A stretch of DNA of 64,000 nucleotides from Bradyrhizobium sp. SRL28 (lineage in GTDB: Bacteria > Pseudomonadota > Alphaproteobacteria > Rhizobiales > Xanthobacteraceae). The translations under genes were made by a program, and so were the position numbers. Shown here piece by piece: positions 41,834 to 51,032 of this stretch. Every line of letters starts with the position of its first letter. Position 1 is the stretch's first letter. A model generated the notes under the pieces. It did not search any database. It worked only from the letters and a program-made list of their open reading frames with translations, and was not told the origin of the DNA. The DNA is taken from the NCBI RefSeq assembly GCF_018596315.1, contig NZ_JAHEAG010000027.1:1-64000 (forward strand). The letters are read 5' to 3'.

Positions 41834-43108
41834 ATGCGTATCCTTCTCGTTGGCGGCACGGGCCTTATTGGATCGGCGATCCACGCAAGGCTTAACGCTG
41901 AAGGACATGACTGCGTATTGGTGTCGCGCCACACATCGGGCGTGCAGAACGCGCGCCACGTCGCGCTCGATATTGCACAGGCGAAGGATGCTTCCGCGTG
42001 GGAGCCTGTCCTCGCAGGTGTCGATGCCGTCATCAACGCGGCGGGTGCGCTGCAGGGAGGGGACATGCAGGGCGTTCATGTCGCCGGGAGCGCGGCGCTG
42101 TACGCGGCTTGTGAACGCGCAGGCGTCCGACGCGTGATCCTTTTTTCGGCGATCGGAACCGATCGCGATGCGCCGAGTGACTTTTCACGCACCAAGCAGG
42201 AGGGTGAAGCCGCGCTGATGGCGCGCGATCTCGATTGGGTCGTGCTGCGGCCCTCCGTCGTGGTAGGCAGAGCTGCTTACGGCGGCAGCGCGCTATTGCG
42301 GGGGCTTGCGGCACTACCGGTTCTGCCGGTGATGCCCGGCACGGCGCCGATCCAACCGGTGCATCTGGATGATGTCGTCGAAACGGTTCTTTTCTTACTG
42401 AGGCCGGGCGCGCCTTCGCGCATCGCGCTGGATCTGGCCGGCCCGCGGCAGATGGCGTTCAGTGACGCCGTCGCGCTGTTTCGCCGCTGGCTGCGCTGGC
42501 GGCCCGCTTACCGCCTGCAGTTGCCGACATGGGCCGCCTCCAGCGCTTACCGCGCAGGAGACGTCGCGCAGATGTTGGGCTGGCGAACGCCCGTCAATTC
42601 GACGGCACAGGCAGAAATGCGGCGCGGCGCGACTGGCGATCTTGGGCCTTGGCGTCAGGCCACGGGCACCGTTCCCCGGGACCTTGAAGCCGCGCTCGGA
42701 AGCGAACCCGCGTCGGTCCAGGAACGCTGGTTTGCACGGCTGTACGCGCTGAAGCCCCTGATATTTGCCGTCTTCGGTTTGTTTTGGATCGTCACCGGAA
42801 TCATCTCACTGGGGCCGGGCTGGGAAATCGGTATTTCGTATGTCCGGGAAGGCGGGCTGGGGGAACATTTCGCCGCTCTCACCGTCATTGCAGGCGCCCT
42901 CGCCGACATCATCATTGGCCTCGCTATTCTTTGGCGACGTTCGAGCCGCTATGGCCTTTGGGCGGCCTTCATCATTTCTCTGGTCTATGTCGTGATTGGG
43001 ACGACGCTGGTGCCGCGGCTGTGGGCCGATCCGCTCGGACCCATGCTGAAGATCTGGCCGGTGCTGTTGCTCAATATGGTCGCCATAGCGATCCGGGAGG
43101 ATCGATGA
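41834..43108 (+). CDS. NAD(P)-binding epimerase with C-terminal DoxX-like membrane domain
   Basis: Four hundred and twenty-four residues from the ATG at 41834. The Rossmann start is L-V-G-G-T-G-L-I-G-S-A, then INAAG and L-R-P-S-V-V-V-G, as in atypical SDR epimerases (to about 290). The last 120 residues form four membrane spans of the DoxX type, starting P-L-I-F-A-V-F-G-L-F-W-I. The fusion anchors the NAD(P) domain to the membrane, and the role is likely redox or lipid linked (inference). It starts four bases after the preceding stop. Confidence 0.85.
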   Translation: MRILLVGGTGLIGSAIHARLNAEGHDCVLVSRHTSGVQNARHVALDIAQAKDASAWEPVLAGVDAVINAAGALQGGDMQGVHVAGSAALYAACERAGVRRVILFSAIGTDRDAPSDFSRTKQEGEAALMARDLDWVVLRPSVVVGRAAYGGSALLRGLAALPVLPVMPGTAPIQPVHLDDVVETVLFLLRPGAPSRIALDLAGPRQMAFSDAVALFRRWLRWRPAYRLQLPTWAASSAYRAGDVAQMLGWRTPVNSTAQAEMRRGATGDLGPWRQATGTVPRDLEAALGSEPASVQERWFARLYALKPLIFAVFGLFWIVTGIISLGPGWEIGISYVREGGLGEHFAALTVIAGALADIIIGLAILWRRSSRYGLWAAFIISLVYVVIGTTLVPRLWADPLGPMLKIWPVLLLNMVAIAIREDR

Positions 43109-43587
43109 TGTTCTATTTCCTTCTCAAGATGGTGCATCTCATCGGAGCCGCCGTACTGCTCGGCACGGGCGCCGGCATCGCGTTTTTCATGCTGGTGGCG
43201 CATCTGCGCGGCGATCCGCGCGAGATAGCCGGCGTTGCGTGGACGGTGGTGCTGGCCGACTTCCTGTTTACGGCGAGCGCCGTGATCCTTCAGCCGATCA
43301 CCGGCACCTGGCTGGCTTGGTCGAGCGGGTATTCTCTGCGCGAAGGATGGATCGCAGCGTCGATCGCACTCTATGTGGTGACTGGCGCCTTTTGGCTGCC
43401 GGTGGTGTGGATGCAGATGCGGATGCGCGATCTTGCTGTCCACGCGGTCAAGACGGACGCCAAGCTGCCGGCCGAGTATTACCGTCTCTTTCGATGGTGG
43501 TTCGCCTTCGGATTTCCGGCGTTCGCGGCGGTGCTGGTTATCTTCTGGCTGATGATCGCCCGCCCACCTATTCCATACTGGGATTAG
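43105..43587 (+). CDS. DUF2269 membrane protein
   Basis: One hundred and sixty residues. The ATG overlaps the previous stop (ATGATG start). Four hydrophobic segments with K-M-V-H-L-I-G-A-A-V-L-L-G-T-G at the start and W-L-A-W-S-S-G-Y-S-L-R-E-G-W-I in the middle match DUF2269. Last gene of the operon. Its stop is shared with the convergent frame at 43584. Confidence 0.85.
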   Translation: MMFYFLLKMVHLIGAAVLLGTGAGIAFFMLVAHLRGDPREIAGVAWTVVLADFLFTASAVILQPITGTWLAWSSGYSLREGWIAASIALYVVTGAFWLPVVWMQMRMRDLAVHAVKTDAKLPAEYYRLFRWWFAFGFPAFAAVLVIFWLMIARPPIPYWD

Positions 43588-43837
43588 TATGACGTAAATC
43601 GGTGCAAAACAAAACCGGCGATCCATAATAAGAGCATCTCAAAAAATATCGCCGCCAGCAGCGATATTACAAAGTGTCGGGAGTACGGAGGGGGAGATGA
43701 CTTGTCCTCGTTTCGCAACTCCTGCTCCGCCAATTGCCAGAACTCGTCCTCCCTGCCCTCAGGTCTGCCGCTGCGCTCCCAGATCTCATAAGCGCGGTTC
43801 TCGATCTCCGCACCGGGTCGTGGTTTGAACGTCAGCT
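43584..43837 (-). CDS. DUF2934 protein with C-terminal membrane span (start uncertain)
   Basis: About 83 codons. It reads A-E-I-E-N-R-A-Y-E-I-W-E-R-S-G-R-P-E-G-R, then E-F-W-Q-L-A-E-Q-E-L, a clear DUF2934 motif, and a hydrophobic C-terminus I-S-L-L-A-A-I-F-F-E-M-L-L-L-W-I-A-G. No ATG, GTG or TTG occurs after the upstream stop at 43838, so CTG at 43837 is the only possible start, or the 5' end is lost. A possible EcfG-type promoter lies upstream at 43907. Confidence 0.5.
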
Positions 43838-43906
43838 AATCGCGACCTACGCGAGCCGTCTAAGTCAGTAGCCCCCTCCATACCCAACGCTAGCCAAGAT
43901 TGGGAG

Positions 43907-43931
43907 AACAGCATGCGGCGACCAATGTTCC
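43907..43931 (-). promoter_or_regulatory. Possible EcfG-type promoter (near match)
   Basis: Minus strand GGAAC (43927-43931), 17 bases, GTT (43907-43909), with T before GTT. It would read into the DUF2934 frame at 43837. Confidence 0.35.
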
Positions 43932-43999
43932 TATCGAAGCCGGGGGTGCGCCGCTTGTTCACCCACTCGCGAGAACGCCCCCGGGCCCTTCGCCCAATA

Positions 44000-44024
44000 G
44001 GAACAAACGACACAGGATACCGTT
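44000..44024 (+). promoter_or_regulatory. EcfG promoter
   Basis: GGAAC (44000-44004), 16 bases, CGTT (44021-44024), 34 bases before the catalase start. Perfect consensus. Confidence 0.8.
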
Positions 44025-44058
44025 CGGGATGATATCCCTCTCGCTCCCGAGGCTCACC

Positions 44059-45327
44059 ATGTACCATCATGTCAAGAAGCTGATGTTCACCGTCCGCGTC
44101 GATGAACCGGACCCTCGTTTTGGTAACATGCTTCTCGAACAGTTCGGCGGCGCCAACGGCGAACTCGCGGCCGCGATGCAATACTCGATTCAGGGGCTGA
44201 ACTGCGAGGATCCGGATCGCAAGGACCTGCTGATGGATATCGGCACCGAAGAACTGAGCCATCTCGAAATCGTGGGCACCCTCGCCCGCATGCACCTCCA
44301 GCCGACGAAGTTCGATCGTCAGGCGGCCGAAGCTGATCCCCTGGTTGCAATAGCAGGCGGCGGCGGCGTCAACCTCTTCAATTCCCAAGGCAACGCTTGG
44401 ACTGCCGATTACCTGAAAATCACCGGCGAACTCGACGTCGACCTGCGCAGCAATATCGCCGCCGAAGCACGCGCGAAAATCGTCTATGAGCGGCTGATCA
44501 ATTTCTGCGACGACGCCGGCACCAAGGACGCGCTTCAGTTCTTGATGACCCGGGAAATCACCCACATGAAGGCCTTCGCGCTGGCGCTCGAGAGCATGGG
44601 CAAGCCGGCCTTCAGCATCGGTCGCATCGCCCCAACGCCGGGACTGGTCGACCAGTTCTTCAACGAGTCCACCGGAACGGGGGAGCATGGCGAGATCGAC
44701 ACCCGCGGGCCATGGAACGAGGGCAACGGCTGGGTTTTTACAGAATCGCCGGCCATTCAGGCCGAACCCGGCGCCTCTACAGCAATCGTTACGGAAAGTT
44801 CGCCGCCGGCCGAGCAAGCCGGCTTGAGCGACCTGTTGATCGATGAGCTTCGTGACATCCTTCATGCCGAGAAGCAACTGACGAAAGCGCTTCCCAAGAT
44901 GGCGGAAGCCGCGCGCTTCGATCAGCTGCGCGAGCTGTTCGAGCAGCATCTCGTCGAGACCGAGAATCAGGTGGAGCGAATCAACGAGTGCTTCGAATTG
45001 CTCGGCAAGACCGCCCGTGCAAAACCTTGCAAGGGCATGATGGGGCTGGTCGAGGAAGGCCAGGAGGTCATGGCCGAAGGCGAGGAAAAGGAAGATGCGG
45101 CCGCGGACCTGGCGCTGATCGGAGCAGCGCAGCGTGTGGAACACTATGAGATCTCGGCTTACACGACGGCGAAGAACCTCGCGCAGCAATTACGTCATAG
45201 CGCGGTCGTCGCACTGTTGTCGAAGTCGCTGGCGGAAGAAGAGAATTCGGATCAGTTGCTCAACCAAGTCGCCCGATCGCTGATGTCGGTAGCAAAAATG
45301 CCTGCCGCGATCGAACAGCTCCAATGA
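44059..45327 (+). CDS. Manganese catalase fused to a DUF892 domain
   Basis: Four hundred and twenty-two residues. The N-terminal manganese catalase (about 1-245) begins M-Y-H-H-V-K-K-L-M-F-T-V-R-V. It has the di-Mn ligand regions G-E-L-A-A-A-M-Q-Y, G-T-E-E-L-S-H-L-E, A-A-E-A-R-A-K-I-V-Y-E-R and R-E-I-T-H-M-K-A-F. The C-terminal DUF892 domain (about 260-420) reads L-L-I-D-E-L-R-D-I-L-H-A-E, then A-Q-R-V-E-H-Y-E-I-S-A-Y. It breaks down H2O2; the fused ferritin-like bundle may add metal handling (inference). A perfect EcfG-type promoter lies upstream. The start is set by the family N-terminus. Confidence 0.93.
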   Translation: MYHHVKKLMFTVRVDEPDPRFGNMLLEQFGGANGELAAAMQYSIQGLNCEDPDRKDLLMDIGTEELSHLEIVGTLARMHLQPTKFDRQAAEADPLVAIAGGGGVNLFNSQGNAWTADYLKITGELDVDLRSNIAAEARAKIVYERLINFCDDAGTKDALQFLMTREITHMKAFALALESMGKPAFSIGRIAPTPGLVDQFFNESTGTGEHGEIDTRGPWNEGNGWVFTESPAIQAEPGASTAIVTESSPPAEQAGLSDLLIDELRDILHAEKQLTKALPKMAEAARFDQLRELFEQHLVETENQVERINECFELLGKTARAKPCKGMMGLVEEGQEVMAEGEEKEDAAADLALIGAAQRVEHYEISAYTTAKNLAQQLRHSAVVALLSKSLAEEENSDQLLNQVARSLMSVAKMPAAIEQLQ

Positions 45328-45384
45328 CGCTGGTTCTGTTGTATGGCCTTGCGCTAATGGTCGTCCTTCTAGTTTGTCGTTGAC
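45325..45384 (+). CDS. Candidate 19-aa hydrophobic peptide
   Basis: Its ATG overlaps the catalase stop (ATGA): M-T-L-V-L-L-Y-G-L-A-L-M-V-V-L-L-V-C-R. A perfect-looking membrane span, but too short to prove. It could be chance. Confidence 0.2.
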
Positions 45385-46061
45385 CCCCGATCGTCCGTAG
45401 AGTCTGCCAATCTCCTTGTCCTGGGCACGCCGGGGGGACCCAAGAAAAAGATCACTCCACACTCTCACCTCTGTTGTGCCCGAAGGGAAAATTCACGAAG
45501 GGCACAGCTGGGGGCAAACAAAATATGGCAAGACCAGCTATGGCCCATTATAGCCCGCATATGAAACAAAACCCGAAGAACAGGGATTTTTGCAACGCTC
45601 CTATGGCTAGATTAGGTTGGCTATAGCCTACGGATTGTGGTTCCTTATGGCACGGCGCTATGCGCCGGCAGCTCAAACCGTTCGTCCCAGGCCAACAATT
45701 CGAAGTTTGGCGCAGGAAATCGTGGCTCGTGTAAGCAGGGGAGCGACTCGGACTCCCGAGGATATCCGCTGGGTGAACTGCAGGACGGCGCCAATTGCAC
45801 ACAAAGTGCGTCGTTCGACTGGTTGTCCGATTTGTTCGCCGTAATACTCTATTCTACGATGAGGGCGTAACAGACCTGTCCGAGTAGCTTCCGCGGCATA
45901 TGTTGGGGCGAAGCCACGGAGATAAGCCAATATGGTCGATGTAATGCACGACGCTGTTTAGTTCGATTCTGGACAGAGCATCGGAAGCTCCATTTCCAAA
46001 CGCGCTCAGAAAACTTGGCGGAATAGAGTTGCTTACATAACGAACTCAGCAGCTTAAGTGC
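45385..46061. other. No supportable gene
   Basis: Small frames such as 45617-45844 have no domain. No terminator is evident behind the catalase. The stretch leads into the tRNA fragments. Confidence 0.4.
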
Positions 46062-46110
46062 TGGGTGGCGCGGAAGGGATCGAACCTCCGAATGGCGGAA
46101 TCAAAATCCG
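46062..46110 (-). tRNA. 3' half of a tRNA-Gln (UUG), truncated
   Basis: On the minus strand: anticodon stem/loop C-G-G-A-TTTTGAT-T-C-C-G, T-arm GGTTCGATCCC, then GCGCCACCCA. This is the 3' half of a tRNA-Gln with anticodon TTG. The 5' half is missing, replaced by unrelated sequence. Typical of an attachment-site duplicate left by an integrase. Confidence 0.6.
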
Positions 46111-46285
46111 ATTGATTATTCAATGATTTCAAGGGGCGTTTGGAAAAAATGACCAAAATGGCCTCTAGCGAACTCAATAGCTCAGCAGGCGTTTCCAAAT
46201 GAAAAGCGCCGCCACGCGGGATCCGTCGCGGCAAATCTGGTGGCGAATTGTGCCGACGTGCCTCTAGAGCTTCGGTATCGAACAG

Positions 46286-46335
46286 CTGCCCTCCGAAGGC
46301 AAAGGTCACACGTTCGAATCGTGTCGGGTGCGCCA
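46286..46335 (+). tRNA. 3' half of a tRNA-Arg (CCG), truncated
   Basis: Anticodon arm T-G-C-C-CTCCGAA-G-G-C-A, T-arm CACACGTTCGAATCGTGT, acceptor end GGGTGCGCCA. This is the 3' half of tRNA-Arg with anticodon CCG. The 5' half is absent. It lies 175 bases from the tRNA-Gln fragment and points the other way. Confidence 0.65.
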
Positions 46336-46380
46336 AAAAATCAATGACTTAGCTGATTGCGTCCATGTGAGTGAAACTAA

Positions 46381-46402
46381 AACTCACCAAAAACTCACCA
46401 AA
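46381..46402 (+). repeat. Tandem 11-bp direct repeat
   Basis: Two exact copies of AACTCACCAAA in a row, 45 bases downstream of the tRNA-Arg 3' end. Placement beside an attachment site suggests arm-type integrase binding sites (inference). Confidence 0.5.
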
Positions 46403-46723
46403 AGTATTGGAAGTTCGGCGCGTTATCGGCGGCGATCTCGTATCGTAGCTCGAACGAGTCCGTCGTCTGTGCTCGCTGTCCGCGGCGAATGCGCGAACAA
46501 GAATTCGCGATCCAACAGAGCGCCACTTGTTCACCGATCATGCATTGGGGAGCAGAGCGTACTACCCCAATTTGCCTCACCTGCATGGCGAGCCCTTGCC
46601 GGGCCGGCGACATCCCGTCAAGGCCGAAAGCCGGCGGAGCCGGGCGCGCGAACAGCGCGAGCCTTTACCGGATGGCGCCGGTCTGGCCCCATGGCGACAA
46701 GCAGGTAACGACATTGGGGACAC

Positions 46724-48829
46724 TCATATCCCCAGCCCCCGTTTCCTGCCGAAACTCCATTCGATGCCGCCAGCATCGCGCACTGTGCCGGTGATATGCT
46801 GGCCGATGCGCTTGTCGAGCACGGGTTGCCACGGCACCAGGTGGAAACCGATGCCGTCATCGATCATGGCGAAGCGGCCGCTGGCGAGCTGGGTGGAGCC
46901 AATAAGTGTGCCGCCGACATATTCGCCGCTCTTGGCGACGGTGAACGTCAGCCCGCGTTCGGCTGCGATGGCCTTGCCGACACGAGTCACCTCCGTACGC
47001 TCCAGATTGGCGATAAAATCCTTTGACACACGGATACGGCCGTCCTCCAGCCGGACGGCGTGGCCCATGTTCACGAGGCTCTGCTTGCGGCGCTCCATTG
47101 CCTCAGTGACCTCCCGGCCGAACCCGGTATTGGCAAGTGTGGTACGGCTGGGCGAGGCCAACTCACGGTCGAGCCAGGTCGCGCCGTCATGACCGATCTG
47201 CTGGTCGAGGCCGGTGGAAGACAGGACGCTTATTCGGATGTTCGCGCGGTCCCGCGCCAGATCGTAGGCCTGGCCGCGCTCGGGAAGATCGGCAGGAACG
47301 CGCCAGTGATCCGCGTCGATCCGCTCGACAAGGCCGGCCCGGCGCAGCGCCTCCAGCCGGCGGACATGGGAGCGGACGAAGGCTTGCGGGTCGCCGCCGA
47401 TACGGTCGATGGCAGTTCGCGCCCGCTCCAGATGCTCGGACGGGCGATAGATGCCTTCTTGACCTGCGATGTCCATGATGTTGCGGTCTGCGGCGCGCGG
47501 CCCGGGAGGGACGGAACCCGCCGCGACGATCATGCCTCGGCCGACCTCCTCGGCGTGAGCGGCATCCATCTCGATGTGATGCACGCGCCCGTCCACCCCG
47601 TCGATCACCAGCCGGACCAGTTCGCCCATCTCGTCGCCGCCAAGCGCTTTGTCGAGCACGCGGCCGACGATGCGCTCGGTCGCGTTCTCTCGATGCAGGA
47701 CGTAGCGCGCGGGATGGCGGTCCTCCGCCAGCCCTTCGCGCTCCAACGCCCGGTGCATGGTCTTGATGATGTCGCCACGTTCACCAAGCTCCCGCAGCGT
47801 CGGCTCGGCCTTTGGCGATACAATCCATTTGCCGGTCTCGACCTCGGTCGCTAGCCCCATGCGCTCCAGCTTGCGCGCCCGCTCGATCAGCAGTGCGCGG
47901 TTCTGACGGAACGTGTCGCGCATGTCCTGGTCGGGGCGCAGGTCGGAAAACTCCTTGCCCTGCTGCTCGGAGATCAGCATGCGATCGAGCCGGGTGAAAC
48001 GATCAGCATCTACCTCCCGCTCGAGCTGCTTCGTCACCTCAAGCTCAGTCTGGCGGCCGAGTTCTCGGGTAACGATCTCACTGACCCGTTCGCGAATGCC
48101 GTAGGCGATATAGTCGCCAGCAATGTTGAGGGTCTTGCCGTCTTCCGTGATACCCCGAAGGAGCACATGTGTGTGGGGGTGACCAGTATTATGGTGATCG
48201 ACCGCGATCCAGTCGAGTTTCGTCCCGAGGTCCACTTCCATCTGCTTCATCAGGCTACGGGTGGTCTCGCGCGGGTCAGACAGCTCCGCCCCGTTCTCGG
48301 CCGAAACGATGAAGTGGAACTGATGGCGATCCTCGCGGCCCCGGTCGAGGAAGGCGCGGCCGTCCTCCCTATCGTTCTCGGCCGAATAGACTTGGCCCTT
48401 CTCGCCATCCTTCGTCACGCCGTCCCGTTCGAGATAGCGCAGGTGCGCGTCCACCGCCTTGGCGCTAACGAACTGCCGTCCACGGACCGCTCCGCGCTGC
48501 GGGTTGAGCTTCACCACCCGGGCCTTCACCGCCACCCGTCGCGACCGGGTGCGCACCCCGCTTCCGTCCCGGCTCCACGCGCTCCGATCCTTGAGACTCA
48601 GCGCCGTCGCAGCGCCCCGGCCCCGCGCGTTGAACCTGCCGCCTCCCTTCCCGGTGCCGGGGTCCCGGTTCGGATTGCCGCCAGCGCGCCGGATCGCCCG
48701 ATGGACCTCACCGACGAAGCTGGTCGGGCCTCCACGCGCCACGCCGATCCGACGCGCGGTTTCTTGCCCGCCGACGCGACCGCGGACCTTGCCGGGACGA
48801 ATACGGAAGTCGTCTTCGTTGCGCGCCAT
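46724..48829 (-). CDS. RlxS-type relaxase/mobilization nuclease (DUF3363)
   Basis: Seven hundred and one residues from the ATG at 48829. The N-terminal relaxase has the three-His metal motif H-H-N-T-G-H-P-H-T-H-V near 200, after a basic Arg-rich leader (R-R-V-A-V-K-A-R-V-V-K). The remaining 450 residues are the DUF3363 region. It nicks DNA at oriT and leads it into a conjugation channel in integrative conjugative elements. No coupling protein, pilin peptidase or trb genes are nearby, so it is an orphan. Start assigned by context; the ribosome site is weak. Confidence 0.88.
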   Translation of the reverse strand: MARNEDDFRIRPGKVRGRVGGQETARRIGVARGGPTSFVGEVHRAIRRAGGNPNRDPGTGKGGGRFNARGRGAATALSLKDRSAWSRDGSGVRTRSRRVAVKARVVKLNPQRGAVRGRQFVSAKAVDAHLRYLERDGVTKDGEKGQVYSAENDREDGRAFLDRGREDRHQFHFIVSAENGAELSDPRETTRSLMKQMEVDLGTKLDWIAVDHHNTGHPHTHVLLRGITEDGKTLNIAGDYIAYGIRERVSEIVTRELGRQTELEVTKQLEREVDADRFTRLDRMLISEQQGKEFSDLRPDQDMRDTFRQNRALLIERARKLERMGLATEVETGKWIVSPKAEPTLRELGERGDIIKTMHRALEREGLAEDRHPARYVLHRENATERIVGRVLDKALGGDEMGELVRLVIDGVDGRVHHIEMDAAHAEEVGRGMIVAAGSVPPGPRAADRNIMDIAGQEGIYRPSEHLERARTAIDRIGGDPQAFVRSHVRRLEALRRAGLVERIDADHWRVPADLPERGQAYDLARDRANIRISVLSSTGLDQQIGHDGATWLDRELASPSRTTLANTGFGREVTEAMERRKQSLVNMGHAVRLEDGRIRVSKDFIANLERTEVTRVGKAIAAERGLTFTVAKSGEYVGGTLIGSTQLASGRFAMIDDGIGFHLVPWQPVLDKRIGQHITGTVRDAGGIEWSFGRKRGLGI

Positions 48830-49495
48830 CAGACGACGATTGGAAGTCGAAGGGCATAGCGCAAGAGCAGAAATGCAGTTGGCGTATGGCGGCGCAGAAT
48901 CACTTGCCCCGGCGAAGACTCGGCAATCTGTAAATCTCGACACGTCGCGGGCGACGGCTCTCGGAGCATTGAAAGAGAATGATTATCAAAAAAAGCGCCG
49001 CTCGCTCATCTTGACGGAACGTCGGTGACCGACCTAAAACAATGTGCAGACAAAAACTTAGGAACGAAGTTCCGGAAGCGAGGCAACTCGCTTTATCTTG
49101 CCTTCCTAATCGGGCGGGCAAAGTCACCTCATTCCTACGCTTTTCTTCGACTCTTCTATCTTCGGCCATTACAGACTCCCTGCACCAAAAACGCGCAAAT
49201 TTCGCGACAGCCGCGTACGCGACGTGCATTCACCAGGCGGGGTCCATGCGTTCCTTCGCGTTCAGCACTTGGGCCGTCGCACGCTCTTCATCAGGTTCGT
49301 AAACAGGGCTGTCCAAGCAGTCCGGCGCTCTCGTCCCCGACGGGCGGCAGCAGGCAAGAGATAGCGGACATTCCCCGTTTCGCGGCCCCCAGGGGACGCT
49401 CACCGCGCGCGCGGATCTCCAATCTTAGCTCCTCCTCAACATGCTGGGTGCAACACCAGCGCTAATCTTTCGTGCTCCTGCAGCAGTTACTGTGC
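48830..49495. other. Intergenic, no gene
   Basis: Upstream region of the relaxase, where oriT would be expected. No frame of interest, and no clear inverted repeat that could be assigned. Confidence 0.35.
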
Positions 49496-50345
49496 AGGCT
49501 TCAATCGCAATCGTTGCATGATCCTGGCGCCGAAGCCGACGTGGAGTCGGAGGCGGTCCCCTGCGCTCTTGAGGGCTCCGCGGATCGCCTCGATCGCGTG
49601 GGCGTCGAAGCGTCGTCGCTGGGCATCTGGTTTGTACCGCGAACTGCAGCCGGCCGGGGTCCCGATCATCGTTGTCGAAGCCCGCCATATGCGTGTTTCG
49701 CTGTCGACGATGCGCAACAAGACCGATCGGAATGTGCGCGCGGCATCGCGCAGATGATGCGATTGGGCTGGTACCGTGCGTTCATGTCAAGAACATCGAC
49801 ATGCAGAAGATGCGCTCACTTCTGGCCAACAGGAAGCTCCTCAAGCGCAAGCTGATCGACGTGGAAAATCACATTCGTGGCACGCTGCGAGCGTATGGCT
49901 TGCTGATGGGAGCGGTTGGTCGCGGGGGCTACGAAGCACGTGTCCGGGAGTTCCTCGAGCACAGCGATCCAATATTTTCTGTGATGATTGAGGCCATGCT
50001 GGACGGCGGGCGATCTTCGAGGGCAACGAAAGATTGCATCGCGTGCTTCTTCAGGTGGTTCAGCACGACGCGGTCTGCCGCCGTTTGATGACGGTGCCTG
50101 GCGTAGGTCCCGTTGCCACCCTTTCGTTCAAAGTGGCGGTAGATGATCCCCGACGCTTTGCGCGATCTCGAATGGTCGCCTCGTTATGCTTCACCCTCCC
50201 CTTTCGGCCTCCAGAGGGCCTAAGTCCCTTATCAGACAGTAGCGACCGCTCACTGGAGCCAATCGGCAATTCTCGACCTGCTCGAGCCCGTGTGGCGCGC
50301 ATTGGCCAACCGGCTGGACGGAGAAGTACTTCCGATCAAGTAACA
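49496..50345 (+). pseudogene. IS110-family transposase, decayed
   Basis: Legible pieces across frames: Y-R-E-L-Q-P-A-G-V-P-I-I-V-V-E-A-R-H-M, A-R-G-I-A-Q-M-M-R-L-G-W-Y-R, V-K-N-I-D-M-Q-K-M-R-S-L-L-A-N-R-K-L-L-K-R-K, H-I-R-G-T-L-R-A-Y-G-L-L, then R-R-L-M-T-V-P-G-V-G-P-V-A-T-L. These are the DEDD N-domain end and the transposase_20 start of IS110. At least two frameshifts; the C-terminal catalytic-Ser part is missing. Confidence 0.8.
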
Positions 50346-50507
50346 GTGTTGAAGTAATAGCTCCCTTCATGAGGGAATTGAAGTGGCGCGCTTCTTCCTC
50401 GGACTCAATTGCATCGCTCACATCCAGTTGTTCCAAGCTGTCATTGCTTTTGCACGGGATGCCTGCGTCGCACATGCAGCCAATCTCTTCTGACCAACCC
50501 GACCGGG

Positions 50508-50758
50508 ATGATTTTCACAAACCCCCCCAAGTCCGTGACTATGCATCATGGCGTTAGAGCTATGACGCCCACGAATCGAGCCGGATCGGGGCAGGAATCA
50601 CTGACGGCCGTATCTCCCGCAACGCGGAAGACCCTAACGACATTGTAATCGTAGCCAACGTGTTGGACCCAGCCAAGGGCGCGCGCATGGCGGCGAGTGA
50701 TGATTTGAAAACTGCGATGCAAAAGGGCGGTGTGCTAGGGGCGCCCACAATTCATTAG
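50508..50758 (+). pseudogene. Small conserved protein with a TAG and a poly-C frameshift
   Basis: Starts M-I-F-T-N-P, then a run of seven C shifts the frame. It continues Q-V-R-D-Y-A-S-W-R, an in-frame TAG (50555-50557), S-Y-D-A-H-E-S, G-I-T-D-G-R-I, N-A-E-D-P-N-D-I-V-I-V and A-M-Q-K-G-G-V-L-G-A-P-T-I-H. The layout resembles a dimeric alpha/beta barrel family of small proteins I recall from rhizobia. Confidence 0.6.
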
Positions 50759-51032
50759 ATCGGCTGAGGCGTATTGGCACTTATCTACCATCAGCGTTTT
50801 TCTCAACGTCCGCTTTGCACAACCGGACGTGGTGGGAGGGAGAACGGACCTTAGATTTGATGGGCTGACTTAAATTACGCGGGATCAAAGCGGATGTCTG
50901 ATGTGAGTCCGATGTCCGAAATGGGCAAAAACACTGACCCACATATCCTACAGACATAGCCACGAAGGCCGGTCCATATCGAACAGCTCGGCCTGATTTG
51001 ACCGAGCTGCAACTTCTCTTACGTGGCTTCTC
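50759..51032. other. Intergenic, no gene
   Basis: A weak minus-strand frame at 50781-50963 has a composition of repeated rhizobial intergenic sequence and is not accepted. Confidence 0.35.

Noticed and set aside
43786..45189. 467-codon open frame antisense to the catalase-DUF892 gene
   Set aside because: The plus strand encodes a complete, recognisable fusion protein with promoter and start. The antisense frame is a by-product of GC-rich codon use and has no domain.
46046..46336. 96-codon minus frame
   Set aside because: Both ends are translated tRNA halves (the M-A-H-P-T-R-F-E-R-V start is a known artefact of tRNA 3' ends).
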